The notes beneath the pieces were generated by a model, which saw only the letters and a program-made list of their open reading frames with translations, made no database searches and was not told the DNA's origin. DNA of 33,805 nt from Alphaproteobacteria bacterium bin98 (GTDB lineage: Bacteria > Pseudomonadota > Alphaproteobacteria > Bin98). The position numbers and the translations under genes are program-made. Location of the stretch: contig MPNG01000014.1 in the NCBI GenBank assembly GCA_002238905.1, positions 1 to 33,805 on the forward strand, in the 5' to 3' direction. Numbering within the stretch: position 1 is the stretch's first letter; the number at the start of each line of letters is the position of its first letter. Positions 24,674 to 33,324 of the stretch are shown here, in pieces.

Positions 24674-25594
24674 ATGCCCACTTTTGCAGTTTTTTTAGCT
24701 TTGGCTTGTGCAAAATCTTTTGTTTCAACCAGTGTTTTTTCGTTAAAGTATTTTGGCATTAATATTCTTTTGGCTTACTGCTTTATTTCTTCTTTGGGTT
24801 TTGTGATTGCGCATTTTTGGCGTAAAGCTTCTTCTCCACATGATTTTTCTAAAAAAATATGGTTGCTTAACGGCATACGATTCTTTATGCGTGATGCTGC
24901 TATTGCAAGTGTGCTTTATGCCTATTTGCATGGCGTTATCCCCAGAGTGAGCGCTTTATTTTTCACCACAGGATTTTTACTTCCCATTTTAAGCCGTATT
25001 TTCCTGGGCACAAAGACGCCTCTATGGAAATGGTGTGTTTTAGGACTCGGTTATATTGGGCTTTTGGTCATTTTACAACCTTTCGACAATTGTTATGCGT
25101 GGAATTTTTATGATATTTTGGTGCTTCTGGCAGCTCTTGGGCTGGCAGCAAGTAATGTTTTATTAAAGTCACTTTTGAAAAAAGGTTTGCGCGTTGTAGA
25201 TTCTTTGTATGCTAGTAACATTTGTCGCATGGCAATCTGCTTTGTATGTTTGATTATCTTTTTTGATGATGTTGTTGCAAATGTTAAGGGCACATCGTTA
25301 TGCTTATCAGAGTTAATAGGCCTTCTTGTCCTCAGTGCTCTTTTGCAAAATGCTGCGCAGACTTTGCACACTTACGCGTTTAAGTGGGGCCGTATTCCTT
25401 TTTTATCTATTATGGAACTTTGGCGCTTTGTGTTTGATGCGGCCGTTGGTTATTTTATATTTCATCAAATGCTGATCGGGTGTGAAGTGATAGGTGTTAC
25501 TATTATTCTCATCGCGTGTATCGCGATTGCGTGTGGCGACGCTTATGATGGACGAAAGGAAAAAATTTTACAATCTACAAAGAACGAATTATGA
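24674..25594 (+). CDS. EamA/DMT-family transporter
   Basis: This is an inner-membrane transporter of the drug/metabolite superfamily, with about ten hydrophobic helices in two related halves over 306 residues. The visible parts fit EamA: SALFFTTGFLLPILSRIFLG in the first half with a following WKWCVLGLGYIGLLVILQP, and a second half beginning YDILVLLAALGLAASNVLL. The substrate cannot be told; relatives in intracellular bacteria import metabolites such as S-adenosylmethionine. ATG 24674 with AGAGGA upstream is chosen over TTG 24620, which lies in the mutS repeat. Before the block arrived, this gene probably followed mutS directly. Confidence 0.85.
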   Translation: MPTFAVFLALACAKSFVSTSVFSLKYFGINILLAYCFISSLGFVIAHFWRKASSPHDFSKKIWLLNGIRFFMRDAAIASVLYAYLHGVIPRVSALFFTTGFLLPILSRIFLGTKTPLWKWCVLGLGYIGLLVILQPFDNCYAWNFYDILVLLAALGLAASNVLLKSLLKKGLRVVDSLYASNICRMAICFVCLIIFFDDVVANVKGTSLCLSELIGLLVLSALLQNAAQTLHTYAFKWGRIPFLSIMELWRFVFDAAVGYFIFHQMLIGCEVIGVTIILIACIAIACGDAYDGRKEKILQSTKNEL

Positions 25595-25659
25595 TGAAGA
25601 AGACGCTTGTTTATGAGCACTCTTTAAGAAATTTAAACTTATACAGACTATAGGAACAT

Positions 25660-27426
25660 ATGAAAGATACTTATAATCCTGAATGGAATTTAACAACCAT
25701 TTTTTCTACCCCCGATACATTATTAAAGGAAGAATTTTGGTCAGGTTTGTCACAAAAAATGGGACATGTCCTGAAGAGATTAGATGAGATTTCCACAAAT
25801 TCCTCACATAATGACTTTAAAGCCTTTTTAGATGAATTGGATGCAGTGCTTTCTGTGAACGCACAAGTGCGCGCTTATGCTTATTTGAGATTTTCCCAAG
25901 ATATGGCCAAAGAAGGTGTGGGAGAGTTTTTTCAGAATGTAAACGAAAGAAACACAGCATTAGATGCACAATCAGCGCAAGTATTTACGCGTCTGGCATG
26001 CTTGCCCACAGACTATTTAGAGTCTGTTCTTAAAAATCCATTGTTAGCAGATTATGAAGAGATGCTTCAGCAAATGATTGATGCCAAGCCTCATACTCTA
26101 AGCCCATCCGAGGAAGCGCAGTGGGTGGAGCGTGATGTGACCGCTGGAGGTGCATGGAAACGCTTGGCACAAGAAACATTGGGAAGTACACGTGTGCAAA
26201 TTGACGACCAAACTCTCTCCTTAAGTGAAACCTCAAACTTAATGCGTGACAGAGATGAAGCGATTCGTGAAAAATCTCTGAAAGGCATGATGAAAGCTTT
26301 GTCAGCGAATGTACCTGTGATGACCACTGCGTGGAACGCTGTAATGAAAGATCACGCGATTTCTAACCAATGGAGAAAATATAAAAGCCCTGATGCAGCT
26401 ATGCACATGCATAACCGAGTGGATGATGCGTGGGTGAATGCTTTGCACGAATCTGTCATAGCTTCTTTTCCTTCCACCAGCCACGAGCTGTTTCGTTTGC
26501 GTGCGCAATGTTTAGGAAAAGCCACATTAGAAGTGCATGACTTGCAGGCACCAATGGTAGAAAATCTTGAGACAATATCGTTTTTCCAATCTATGGAGTG
26601 GGTGAAAGGAGCCTACGCAGGATTTTATGATCCAGCCGTGGATTATATTGAGCGTATGCTCAAGGAAGGGCGTTTGGATGCTGCTTTGCGACCTTCAAAA
26701 GAAGGGGGAGCTTTTTGTTACACCATTCCTAAAAAAGGACCATTTGTCTTGACTAACCACCATGGCAGTTTTAGAGACGCTCTTTGTCTTTTTCATGAAT
26801 TGGGACATGCTCTTCACGGATTTTATGCATCAAATCTTCCCGCTGTTTCATCGCATTCATCCATTATTTTGGCAGAAGTAGCATCGTTGTTTAGTGAAAA
26901 ACTTTGTTTGGAACATATGATGCAGGTTTCCGATAATAAAGAACAAAAAAAATACTATTTTGCTTCCTATATGAGTGACCAACTTCGTTGTATTCAAGGC
27001 AGTATTACCTACTCTCGATTTGAAAAGCGGATGCACACTATGCGTGAGAAAACCGAAGTTTCCAGCGCCGTGTTGCAAGAGAGTTGGAGAGAATTTCACC
27101 AAGACTGCTTTGGTGCATCTACGCATCTGCCTGAGCAATATGGCTTGATGTGGTCCGCTGTACCACATTTCTTCCACACGCCTTTTTATGTGTATTCTTA
27201 TGCATTTTCGGGCTTGATTGTACATGCAATATGGAAAAAAAGAAAAGAGCAGGGGTTTGTGGAGCGTTATATAGAGTTTCTTTCAAAAGGAGGCACTATT
27301 TCATTTGAAGGTATGCGCGCCATGTTTGATTTGCCAAACGATCCACAGGAATTTTTTGCACAAGCTCTTGAGTCTTTACAAGAAGAGATGACACAGTTGA
27401 AAAAATATTTGGGTGACAAGAGTTAG
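25660..27426 (+). CDS. pepF: M3-family oligoendopeptidase PepF
   Basis: This is a cytosolic zinc metallopeptidase that cuts short peptides. The 588-residue length fits the M3B subfamily. The zinc motif is HELGH at 379-383 (LFHELGHALHG), with the third ligand Glu406 in ILAEVASLFSE. The N-terminus (YNPEWNLTTIF) and the late PHFFHTPFYVYSYAFSGLIV segment are typical of the family. No signal peptide is present. The gene overlaps or nearly touches the next gene and follows the transporter by 65 nt, so the three may share a transcript. Confidence 0.95.
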   Translation: MKDTYNPEWNLTTIFSTPDTLLKEEFWSGLSQKMGHVLKRLDEISTNSSHNDFKAFLDELDAVLSVNAQVRAYAYLRFSQDMAKEGVGEFFQNVNERNTALDAQSAQVFTRLACLPTDYLESVLKNPLLADYEEMLQQMIDAKPHTLSPSEEAQWVERDVTAGGAWKRLAQETLGSTRVQIDDQTLSLSETSNLMRDRDEAIREKSLKGMMKALSANVPVMTTAWNAVMKDHAISNQWRKYKSPDAAMHMHNRVDDAWVNALHESVIASFPSTSHELFRLRAQCLGKATLEVHDLQAPMVENLETISFFQSMEWVKGAYAGFYDPAVDYIERMLKEGRLDAALRPSKEGGAFCYTIPKKGPFVLTNHHGSFRDALCLFHELGHALHGFYASNLPAVSSHSSIILAEVASLFSEKLCLEHMMQVSDNKEQKKYYFASYMSDQLRCIQGSITYSRFEKRMHTMREKTEVSSAVLQESWREFHQDCFGASTHLPEQYGLMWSAVPHFFHTPFYVYSYAFSGLIVHAIWKKRKEQGFVERYIEFLSKGGTISFEGMRAMFDLPNDPQEFFAQALESLQEEMTQLKKYLGDKS

Positions 27427-27436
27427 AGAAATAGCA

Positions 27437-28405
27437 ATGAAGATTTCTTGGTTTAAGCTAGTTCAACATTTTACACTCACGACAGAAAAGCCCAAAGCCA
27501 TACTTTTTCATGGAAATCTACCATGGTATATAGATTTTTGCGCTTTAACATTTATGCAAAAAACCTTAAAACGTACACAAAATCCTCTGGTGCACTTTGA
27601 AAAAGCAAACGAGTTTTTTGCGGCAATCAATCAACAAACGTTTTTTGAGGATGTTACAGCACAAGCCACCCCATGTGTGACAGGGGTAGAGTCATCCTCT
27701 GTAGTGGATATGCGATCTTTGTTACAAAGGCCAGAAATAAACGATACTGTTGTTATGGTATCGCATCATTATTTAAAACCTTCCGTGGGTGTGCGTAAAC
27801 TTTTTGAAAAAAGTAACGAGCTTATCATCGTGCCTATATATGAACCAAACGCGCATCAGGTTCAGCAGTATGTGCAGAGTTTCTTTGACGAATCAAGGCA
27901 GAAAATTATGCCAGATGCTCTTCATATGATTGCGCAACAAGCTCTTTATTTTTCTGATAATTTACTTAATATTTTACGCGTCTGTTCTTTTTATCATCAC
28001 GAGAAAACAGTAGAAGTTTCGGGTGTAAGAGAGTGCTTAAACGCTATGTATTTAAAGCCAGACATTATGAAAGCCGTGGTGTCCTTTTGTGCAAAGAATG
28101 AAAAAGATTTTTATGCGGCGCTTGCTTATTTAGATCTTAATGACACAACAGAAATGCTTATGTTTTTGCGATTAATGCACGATGCGCTTATGACCTTGCT
28201 GTTGCTGCAAAAAAATCTTTTGTCACCTTCAGACTTTAAAGTACTCAAATGGCAAAGTATAGCGCCTTATCGTAAAAGTTGGGCGCCACAAGAGCTCAAC
28301 GCTTTGTTTGTATGGATTGCGGAATCAGAAACTCATGTCAAAAAACAGCAATTTTTCCAACAAGTGGATTTTTTAATTCACAAAATATCTGTTAATAAGC
28401 TCTAG
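27437..28405 (+). CDS. holA: DNA polymerase III delta subunit (HolA-like)
   Basis: The delta subunit is the wrench of the clamp loader and opens the sliding clamp. The 322-residue protein is diverged but keeps the family layout: an N-terminal AAA-like fold (KAILFHGNLPWYID, VVMVSHHYLKP, IIVPIYEPNAHQV), IMPDALHMIAQQALYFSDNL and a C-terminal helical part (MLMFLRLMHDALMTLLLLQK). ATG 27437 is preferred; a GTG at 27413 lies inside pepF. Length is close to E. coli HolA (343). Confidence 0.8.
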   Translation: MKISWFKLVQHFTLTTEKPKAILFHGNLPWYIDFCALTFMQKTLKRTQNPLVHFEKANEFFAAINQQTFFEDVTAQATPCVTGVESSSVVDMRSLLQRPEINDTVVMVSHHYLKPSVGVRKLFEKSNELIIVPIYEPNAHQVQQYVQSFFDESRQKIMPDALHMIAQQALYFSDNLLNILRVCSFYHHEKTVEVSGVRECLNAMYLKPDIMKAVVSFCAKNEKDFYAALAYLDLNDTTEMLMFLRLMHDALMTLLLLQKNLLSPSDFKVLKWQSIAPYRKSWAPQELNALFVWIAESETHVKKQQFFQQVDFLIHKISVNKL

Positions 28406-28427
28406 AGTGAAGAGCGAGTATACATAT

Positions 28428-28456
28428 ATACATAAAAATCAGATCTTTTTATGTAT
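28428..28456. terminator. AT-rich inverted repeat between convergent genes
   Basis: An 11-bp perfect stem, ATACATAAAAA (28428-28438) and TTTTTATGTAT (28446-28456), encloses the loop TCAGATC. It lies exactly between the ends of holA and the pseudouridine synthase and could stop transcription from both sides. The stem is nearly all A-T, so it is weak by standard rules. Confidence 0.45.
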
Positions 28457-28460
28457 GCAA

Positions 28461-29195
28461 TTACTTAATCTCAGCCAAATATCCCTGAAAATCTTTGAAA
28501 GGAAGTTGTCTATATTTATTGGTGGGTATTCCTTCTAAAGAAAAAGGTCCGTAGTGTGTACGTATAATGCGACTTGCGCGAGAGCTTATGCTTTCCAGTG
28601 CTTTTCTGATTTGTCGATTTCTGCCTTCCCACAGAGTGAATTGCGCCCAACAGTTTGTGCTTGTCTGGCGAATAAGTTCGACTTTCATGGGTGTAATCGG
28701 GTATCCATCAATGCGTTTGATGCTTTCCAGTTTTTTGATGTGCTGTGGTGTTAAAATGCACTGCAGACGCACTTTGTATTGCTTTTTCCAATTTTGATGT
28801 TGAAGAGAGTGCGCTGTTTGTGGGCAATTGGTGAGTACCACCAGACCTTCAGAGGCTATATCAAGCCGTCCAACATGACGTAAAAATGTGTCCGGTGGGT
28901 CATGCGCTTTAATAGCGGTGTAAATAGTTTTTTGACCTTTCTGCGCCTTATGTGAGCAAACGTAATCCACAGGTTTGTGATACAGAATGACAAACGGCTT
29001 ATTCATAGGTTTCAGAAGTTCGTGGTCCAGCATGATCACATCTGTGGGTGCGACAGTGTGCGCTGGTGTTATGAGAAGTTCATGATTGACCATGACACGG
29101 CCATCAAGAATGGCTTGTTCTGCTTGTCTGCGTGATAGGCCACAGCGTTGAGCGATGACTTTCGCAATGCGCTCTTTATTATTGTTTGTTTCCAT
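28461..29195 (-). CDS. RluB/RsuA-family pseudouridine synthase
   Basis: The enzyme converts a uridine in rRNA to pseudouridine. The 244-residue protein starts with an S4 RNA-binding domain (ERIAKVIAQRCGLSRRQAEQ, VMVNHELL), followed by the synthase domain with the catalytic Asp in GRLDIASEGLVVLTN, and ends with EGRNRQIRKALE, then IRTHYGPFSLEGIP, typical of RluB-like members. The site (23S U2605 versus another) cannot be told. ATG 29195 is chosen; the longer frame from 29285 lies inside cysS. The gene overlaps the end of cysS by 17 nt, which suggests co-translation. Confidence 0.92.
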   Translation of the reverse strand: METNNNKERIAKVIAQRCGLSRRQAEQAILDGRVMVNHELLITPAHTVAPTDVIMLDHELLKPMNKPFVILYHKPVDYVCSHKAQKGQKTIYTAIKAHDPPDTFLRHVGRLDIASEGLVVLTNCPQTAHSLQHQNWKKQYKVRLQCILTPQHIKKLESIKRIDGYPITPMKVELIRQTSTNCWAQFTLWEGRNRQIRKALESISSRASRIIRTHYGPFSLEGIPTNKYRQLPFKDFQGYLAEIK

Positions 29196-30510
29196 TGTAA
29201 GACCATGTGCACGTATTATCAGGGTGATCGGTAAGTGTAATGCCTTTTGCAAAAAGCTGGGCACGTATTTGATCAGAAAGTGCAAAATCCCTTTGTTGTT
29301 TTGCTTGCAAGCGTTGTGTTATTAATCTCTCTATAGCGCTTTTATCGCCCAAGAAATTTTCTTTTGCAGAAAAGGTTGGCAAACCCAGGAGTTGACAGTG
29401 TGCTAACAGGCTTCTCCAAGACTTTTGCTTGAGAGCAGAAATCATACAACGTAAAGCAAGCGGCGTGTTAAGGTCAGATTGCAAAGCGTTGATAAAGTCG
29501 GGAGTGGCATTTTCCAACGCAACTTCTTGCTCTTGCTCTGGCAAATATTTAGAGATTTTTTCCCATATATGCGAGCTTTGCTCCAAAAGATCTTCACACC
29601 AATTAAGAGGTTGTCTATAATGAGTCATGAGCAGAGCAAGACGTATGACTGCGGGCTCATGCTGCGTGATGAGCTGATCCAAAGTGATAGTGTTTCCAAG
29701 CGATTTTGACATTTTTCCACCATCCGCAAACACATGTCCGTTATGAAGAAAATAGTGAGCTAACACTTCTTTCCCAGTGTAGCATGTGCTTTGAGCAATT
29801 TCGTTTTCGTGATGTGGAAACGCTAAATCAATGCCACCTGCGTGAATATCAATGGTTTCACCCAACAGTGTGTGAATCATAGCGGAGCATTCGATGTGCC
29901 AACCAGGACGCCCGTTGCCCCAAGGGCTTTCCCAGTATGGCTCAGAAGGCTTTGCCTGCTTCCATAATGCAAAGTCAGCAGGATTTTTCTTACCGTGTGC
30001 GTTCTCTATGCGCACGCCGTCCAGCAAATCATCAAGGTTTTTGTGAGTCAATGCGCCGTAATTAGGGCATGTAGGAACGTGAAAAAACACACCGTCTTCC
30101 GTTTGATACGCGCTATTGCTAGAAATAAGGTTTTCGATGATAGAAATGATGCTTTCTACATGATCGGTAGCTCGTGGTGTGTGTGTAGGTGGTTCAACAC
30201 CCATGGTGGTGAGGATTTTTTTATATGTTTTTTCTATAGATTTTGTGAGTGTTTGCCAAGGTATGTTTTGTTCTTGAGCGCGCGCAATAATTTTGTCATC
30301 AATGTCTGTAATGTTTTGGACGTATGTAACGCGAGGGTAGTGATGACGGAGTAATCTGTATAAGACGTCAAACACAACACTTGGTCGTGTGTTTCCAATG
30401 TGTGGAATATCATAAACAGTTGGACCGCAAACATACATCGTAATGTGGTTAGGATTTTGTGGTTTAAAACTTTCTAATTGGTGTGTGCGTGTGTTGAAAA
30501 GTCTGATCAT
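29179..30510 (-). CDS. cysS: Cysteinyl-tRNA synthetase
   Basis: This class I synthetase charges tRNA-Cys with cysteine. The 443-residue protein shows the zinc/active-site start MYVCGPTVYD, the HIGH-like motif PHIGNTRP, the zinc-ligand segment GWHIECSAM, HHENEIAQS and the KMSKS motif as KMSKSLGN. Length fits the family (E. coli 461). It overlaps gltX by 4 nt and the pseudouridine synthase by 17 nt, so the three genes form one unit transcribed from the gltX side. Confidence 0.96.
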   Translation of the reverse strand: MIRLFNTRTHQLESFKPQNPNHITMYVCGPTVYDIPHIGNTRPSVVFDVLYRLLRHHYPRVTYVQNITDIDDKIIARAQEQNIPWQTLTKSIEKTYKKILTTMGVEPPTHTPRATDHVESIISIIENLISSNSAYQTEDGVFFHVPTCPNYGALTHKNLDDLLDGVRIENAHGKKNPADFALWKQAKPSEPYWESPWGNGRPGWHIECSAMIHTLLGETIDIHAGGIDLAFPHHENEIAQSTCYTGKEVLAHYFLHNGHVFADGGKMSKSLGNTITLDQLITQHEPAVIRLALLMTHYRQPLNWCEDLLEQSSHIWEKISKYLPEQEQEVALENATPDFINALQSDLNTPLALRCMISALKQKSWRSLLAHCQLLGLPTFSAKENFLGDKSAIERLITQRLQAKQQRDFALSDQIRAQLFAKGITLTDHPDNTCTWSYNGNKQ

Positions 30511-31859
30511 TGTTGCACAGCTCTTTTTAACAGATTGAGAGTTTTTTCATGCCCCAAATAAGCTGAACACTTAGGAATTTCTGGGCCATAGCTGAGGCCT
30601 GTCAGTGCCAGCCTTATGGGCAAAAAGAGCTTTTTACCTTTGCGATTTGAAACGTTTTGTACGTTTTGCCAGAACGCTTCCCAGTCAGAGGTTTTTTCTT
30701 TTTCTAATAAAGCAATAATGGTGCTAATAAAGTCTTTATCACTTGTGTCTAATTGAGAAGCTTGTGGTGTTGTGAGTGCTTTAGTAAAATTTAACAGATC
30801 ATCAAGAGATGAAGTATTGGCAGATATGCATTTCCATAATTCTGGTGAGCAGTGCCTTTGATAGCTGGTTGGTAGAGCGTCGTAAGGCGTATTGTGTAAT
30901 GCGCGCTTGTTGGCAATAGTGAGCTGGTGTAAGTCAAACAACGGACTGGAGTGAGAATACTTTTCTAAAGAAAATGAGTCCTTAAGGTCTGTGATATTGG
31001 TTCCAATAGGCAAGGTTGCTGACGCTCCTAAAGAAAGAATATAATGACCAAGAGAAAAGGGGAGAATGCCTTGATTGCGCAGTACTTTAAGGCTACATGA
31101 TCCTTCTGATTTTGAAAGTACGCTTCCTTGCTGTGCGTGTAAAAGCGTTGTGTGTGCAAAAATAAAAGATGTTTCCTTGCGGTCTGTGAGAGCTTGTTCC
31201 AGCGCTATGTGAATAGCGGTGTTGGGAATGTGGTCTTCCCCACGAATAATATGTGTGACGTTTTCAGCGATGTCATCTACAACGGATGCTAACAAAAAGG
31301 TTAAAGATCCATCGGCACGCATTAAAATAGGGTCGCTTGCATTGTGAAGATGAATGGATCGTTTTCCTTTGCAAAGGTCTTGCCATTCTATGGTTTTGTC
31401 AGGCAAAAGAAAGCGCCAATGCGGACGAATACCTTGCGCTTCTTTCTCTTTACGTTCGTTTTCTGAAAGATGGTAGCTTTTGCGACTATAAATCGGTGGT
31501 TTACCAATTTTTCTAAGTAGGCGCCTTTCTTCTTCTAACTCTTCAGGTGTTTCGTAGCATGGATAAAGCAAACCTTTTTCTTGTAAAGTTTGTTGCGCTT
31601 TGCTGTATAAGTGTAAGCGTTGCGATTGATAAATAATCCGTGATGGTGTGATGCCAAGCCAAGTCAGGTCTTCAATAATGCCTTCTACAAATTCTTGCTT
31701 AGATCTTTGTGTGTCTGTGTCATCCATGCGAAGCAGAAAATGGCCTTCTCTCTGATAAGAAAAAAGATAGTTTTGTAAAGCAACTCGTGCGTTTCCAGGA
31801 TGTAAATATCCAGTTGGGGAGGGTGCAAAGCGTACAAGTGTATTCATGTTGATGGTCAA
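30507..31859 (-). CDS. gltX: Glutamyl-tRNA synthetase
   Basis: This class I synthetase charges tRNA-Glu, and in many alphaproteobacteria also tRNA-Gln for later amidation. The 450-residue protein shows RFAPSPTGYLHPGNAR (the HIGH motif as HPGN), LRMDDTD, IRGEDHI and a KMSKS variant VLSKSEGSCSL. Alphaproteobacterial relatives have ALSKRLGSLS here, so the Arg after the key Lys is Ser. The start is probably TTG 31859, because GAGG AG lies 6 nt upstream on the minus strand; ATG 31847 is the alternative. First gene of the gltX-cysS-pseudouridine synthase unit. Confidence 0.94.
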   Translation of the reverse strand: MTINMNTLVRFAPSPTGYLHPGNARVALQNYLFSYQREGHFLLRMDDTDTQRSKQEFVEGIIEDLTWLGITPSRIIYQSQRLHLYSKAQQTLQEKGLLYPCYETPEELEEERRLLRKIGKPPIYSRKSYHLSENERKEKEAQGIRPHWRFLLPDKTIEWQDLCKGKRSIHLHNASDPILMRADGSLTFLLASVVDDIAENVTHIIRGEDHIPNTAIHIALEQALTDRKETSFIFAHTTLLHAQQGSVLSKSEGSCSLKVLRNQGILPFSLGHYILSLGASATLPIGTNITDLKDSFSLEKYSHSSPLFDLHQLTIANKRALHNTPYDALPTSYQRHCSPELWKCISANTSSLDDLLNFTKALTTPQASQLDTSDKDFISTIIALLEKEKTSDWEAFWQNVQNVSNRKGKKLFLPIRLALTGLSYGPEIPKCSAYLGHEKTLNLLKRAVQQ

Positions 31860-31896
31860 AACAAACTCCTCTGTCTTTTGAAAGAAGCTATACCTT

Positions 31897-31925
31897 AAAA
31901 TAGCACTTTTGCTTCAATATAACAA
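31897..31925 (-). promoter_or_regulatory. Putative promoter of the gltX unit
   Basis: On the minus strand TTGTTA (31920-31925) and TATTTT (31897-31902) are separated by 17 bp. The spacing is ideal and the leader to the TTG start is about 30 nt. Confidence 0.4.
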
Positions 31926-31958
31926 TGTGGGCACGGCAAGAATAATGTATGATGAATT

Positions 31959-32171
31959 TTGTTTTTGAAGCATGATGTATGCAATTACACTATTTTTGAT
32001 TTCGGAAACATCTTACTGAACAAGAGCCTATGGCATTTTATTATTAACAACTTGACGGAGAGATTGTCCAATAATAGATCTCAAAATATTCATATGAGAT
32101 ATGTTGTTTGTGTTGGAGGAAATGCGAAGTCTCGCTTTGCAGAAAAGGTGACTGTCTCATTTTGCATCTAG
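31959..32171 (+). pseudogene. Fragment of the NLHMRY-type secreted module
   Basis: The frame ends with RSQNIHMRYVVCVGGNAKSR and FAEKVTVSFC, which matches GNLHMRYVANARGGERSLFE in the secreted protein at 22978. There is no ATG or signal peptide. It is the 3' end of a lost gene. The remaining gap on either side (31926-31958 and 32172-32200) holds nothing else I can identify. Confidence 0.55.
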
Positions 32172-32200
32172 CCAAAAGGCGTAGTTTTTGTCATCCAGTA

Positions 32201-32300
32201 TCAGTGACATATCTTGTGTCTTGCGAATGCAGGTGTGAGGACATCTTCATCAGTGACATATGTTGTGTCTTGTGCGAATGCAGATGTGAGGACATCTTCA
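32201..32300. repeat. Two-unit tandem repeat (49 and 51 bp)
   Basis: Units 32201-32249 and 32250-32300 start TCAGTGACATAT and end GAGGACATCTTCA. On the minus strand they continue the frame of the secreted gene at 32303 past its stop, reading EDVLTSAFAQDTTYVTD and then EDVLTPAFA before a 2-nt deletion breaks the frame. They look like a former repeated C-terminus of that protein. Confidence 0.85.
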
Positions 32301-32302
32301 GC

Positions 32303-32833
32303 TCAGCACTCTAAAAGTATGCACTTCCACGCAAAGTATTGCTGATAATCTTTATTGACATGAACCTGAGAAGAGCTTTCAAGCTTTTCTCTACAGAAAG
32401 ACTCGAAAGATGAGAAGAGGGAGAGATACGCCTCTTTCATGTCCTCTCTTTGATCAGAACCAAAACGATGATTCGTCATGAAATTGAAAGCATTATAGAA
32501 GACGGATATAGTAAAACTAAAGAGTCTGTTTTGGGGGTCAGTTACCACCAAAGGTACAAGAGGATAGGGTGATGTTTTGTTGATTATACCGAGGATTGTT
32601 TTTGCAGAGCTATCTAATTTCTGAAGATCTTCCGTCTTATCAATTTTGCAGAGATGCTCTAGAAGAGTTGTGTGCATAATTGCATTTTTTTTCTGTAGCT
32701 CTTCACTTTGTTTCATGGATTGCGCAATGCGCAGTTTAAAATCATCCATGCTTATAACGCGCATATCTTCCTCTCCAGTTACGTGTGAACAGGCAATTGC
32801 GTGTGAACATAAAAATAATATTAATAGTATCAT
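32303..32833 (-). CDS. Secreted hypothetical protein, probably shortened at its C-terminus
   Basis: The 176-residue protein has a signal peptide (MILLILFLCSHAIA) and a helical body. The segment NRLFSFTISVFYNAFNFM lies at the position of the family motif with Ser for Pro, and YLSLFSSFESFCREKLESSS then NKDYQQYFAW resembles the C-terminal helix pair. The frame after the TGA continues through two tandem repeat units, so the stop is likely a recent nonsense mutation that removed a repeated tail. Function unknown. Confidence 0.8.
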   Translation of the reverse strand: MILLILFLCSHAIACSHVTGEEDMRVISMDDFKLRIAQSMKQSEELQKKNAIMHTTLLEHLCKIDKTEDLQKLDSSAKTILGIINKTSPYPLVPLVVTDPQNRLFSFTISVFYNAFNFMTNHRFGSDQREDMKEAYLSLFSSFESFCREKLESSSQVHVNKDYQQYFAWKCILLEC

Positions 32834-32923
32834 AATTTCCTCTTACTTTGAAAATAACATTTCTATTAAAAAAAACAATAATACGCGTATAAGAACCTCT
32901 TATCTGCTTGCCCTAGAAGGAAT

Positions 32924-33251
32924 ATGAAATTCTTGTGGGATACAAGAATATTGGCAATATTTACCATTGGATATAACGATATGCTAGAAGCGCTTAAAAG
33001 CAGTATGCATAGCGCCTGCAATTCTATAGCGCAAGTACTTAAAGAAGTGTAACGAAGAAAACGGCAATAATCTTTCGCAGTGCATAAAGGAGGTGTCTGA
33101 GGGTGCTGAACACACTTCTTCTGTAGCGCCTAATCGTGATACAGATTTTTTTAGTTTTTCTAGATATTATGAAGAAAAAAATATTCATCGACAATACTTG
33201 TATTGTATTCAAGGGGAGAAATTTGGAGCTAAGAGGGGGCTACCTCCATAA
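32924..33251 (+). pseudogene. Broken gene ending in the NLHMRY-type module
   Basis: One frame (32924-33052) starts with AGAAGG and ATG and gives 42 codons including NDMLEALKSSMHSACNSIAQ before a TAA. The +1 neighbour frame continues to TAA 33251 with CNEENGNNLSQCIKEVSEGA, DTDFFSFSRYYEEKNIHRQY and GEKFGAKRGLPP. The NIHRQY segment aligns with NLHMRY at 22978 and NIHMRY at 32090. A single frameshift near 33045 explains the break. The flanks 32834-32923 and 33252-33324 show no gene. Confidence 0.55.
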
Positions 33252-33324
33252 TTCGTATAGCTTTTTTTTGTAAATTTTCTTGCAATCAGAAAAGACATTG
33301 ACTTAACGCGTTATTGGTACAATA

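Noticed and set aside
29196-29285. Longer N-terminus for the pseudouridine synthase
   Set aside because: The extra 30 residues are an out-of-frame reading of conserved cysS; the S4 domain begins right after ATG 29195.
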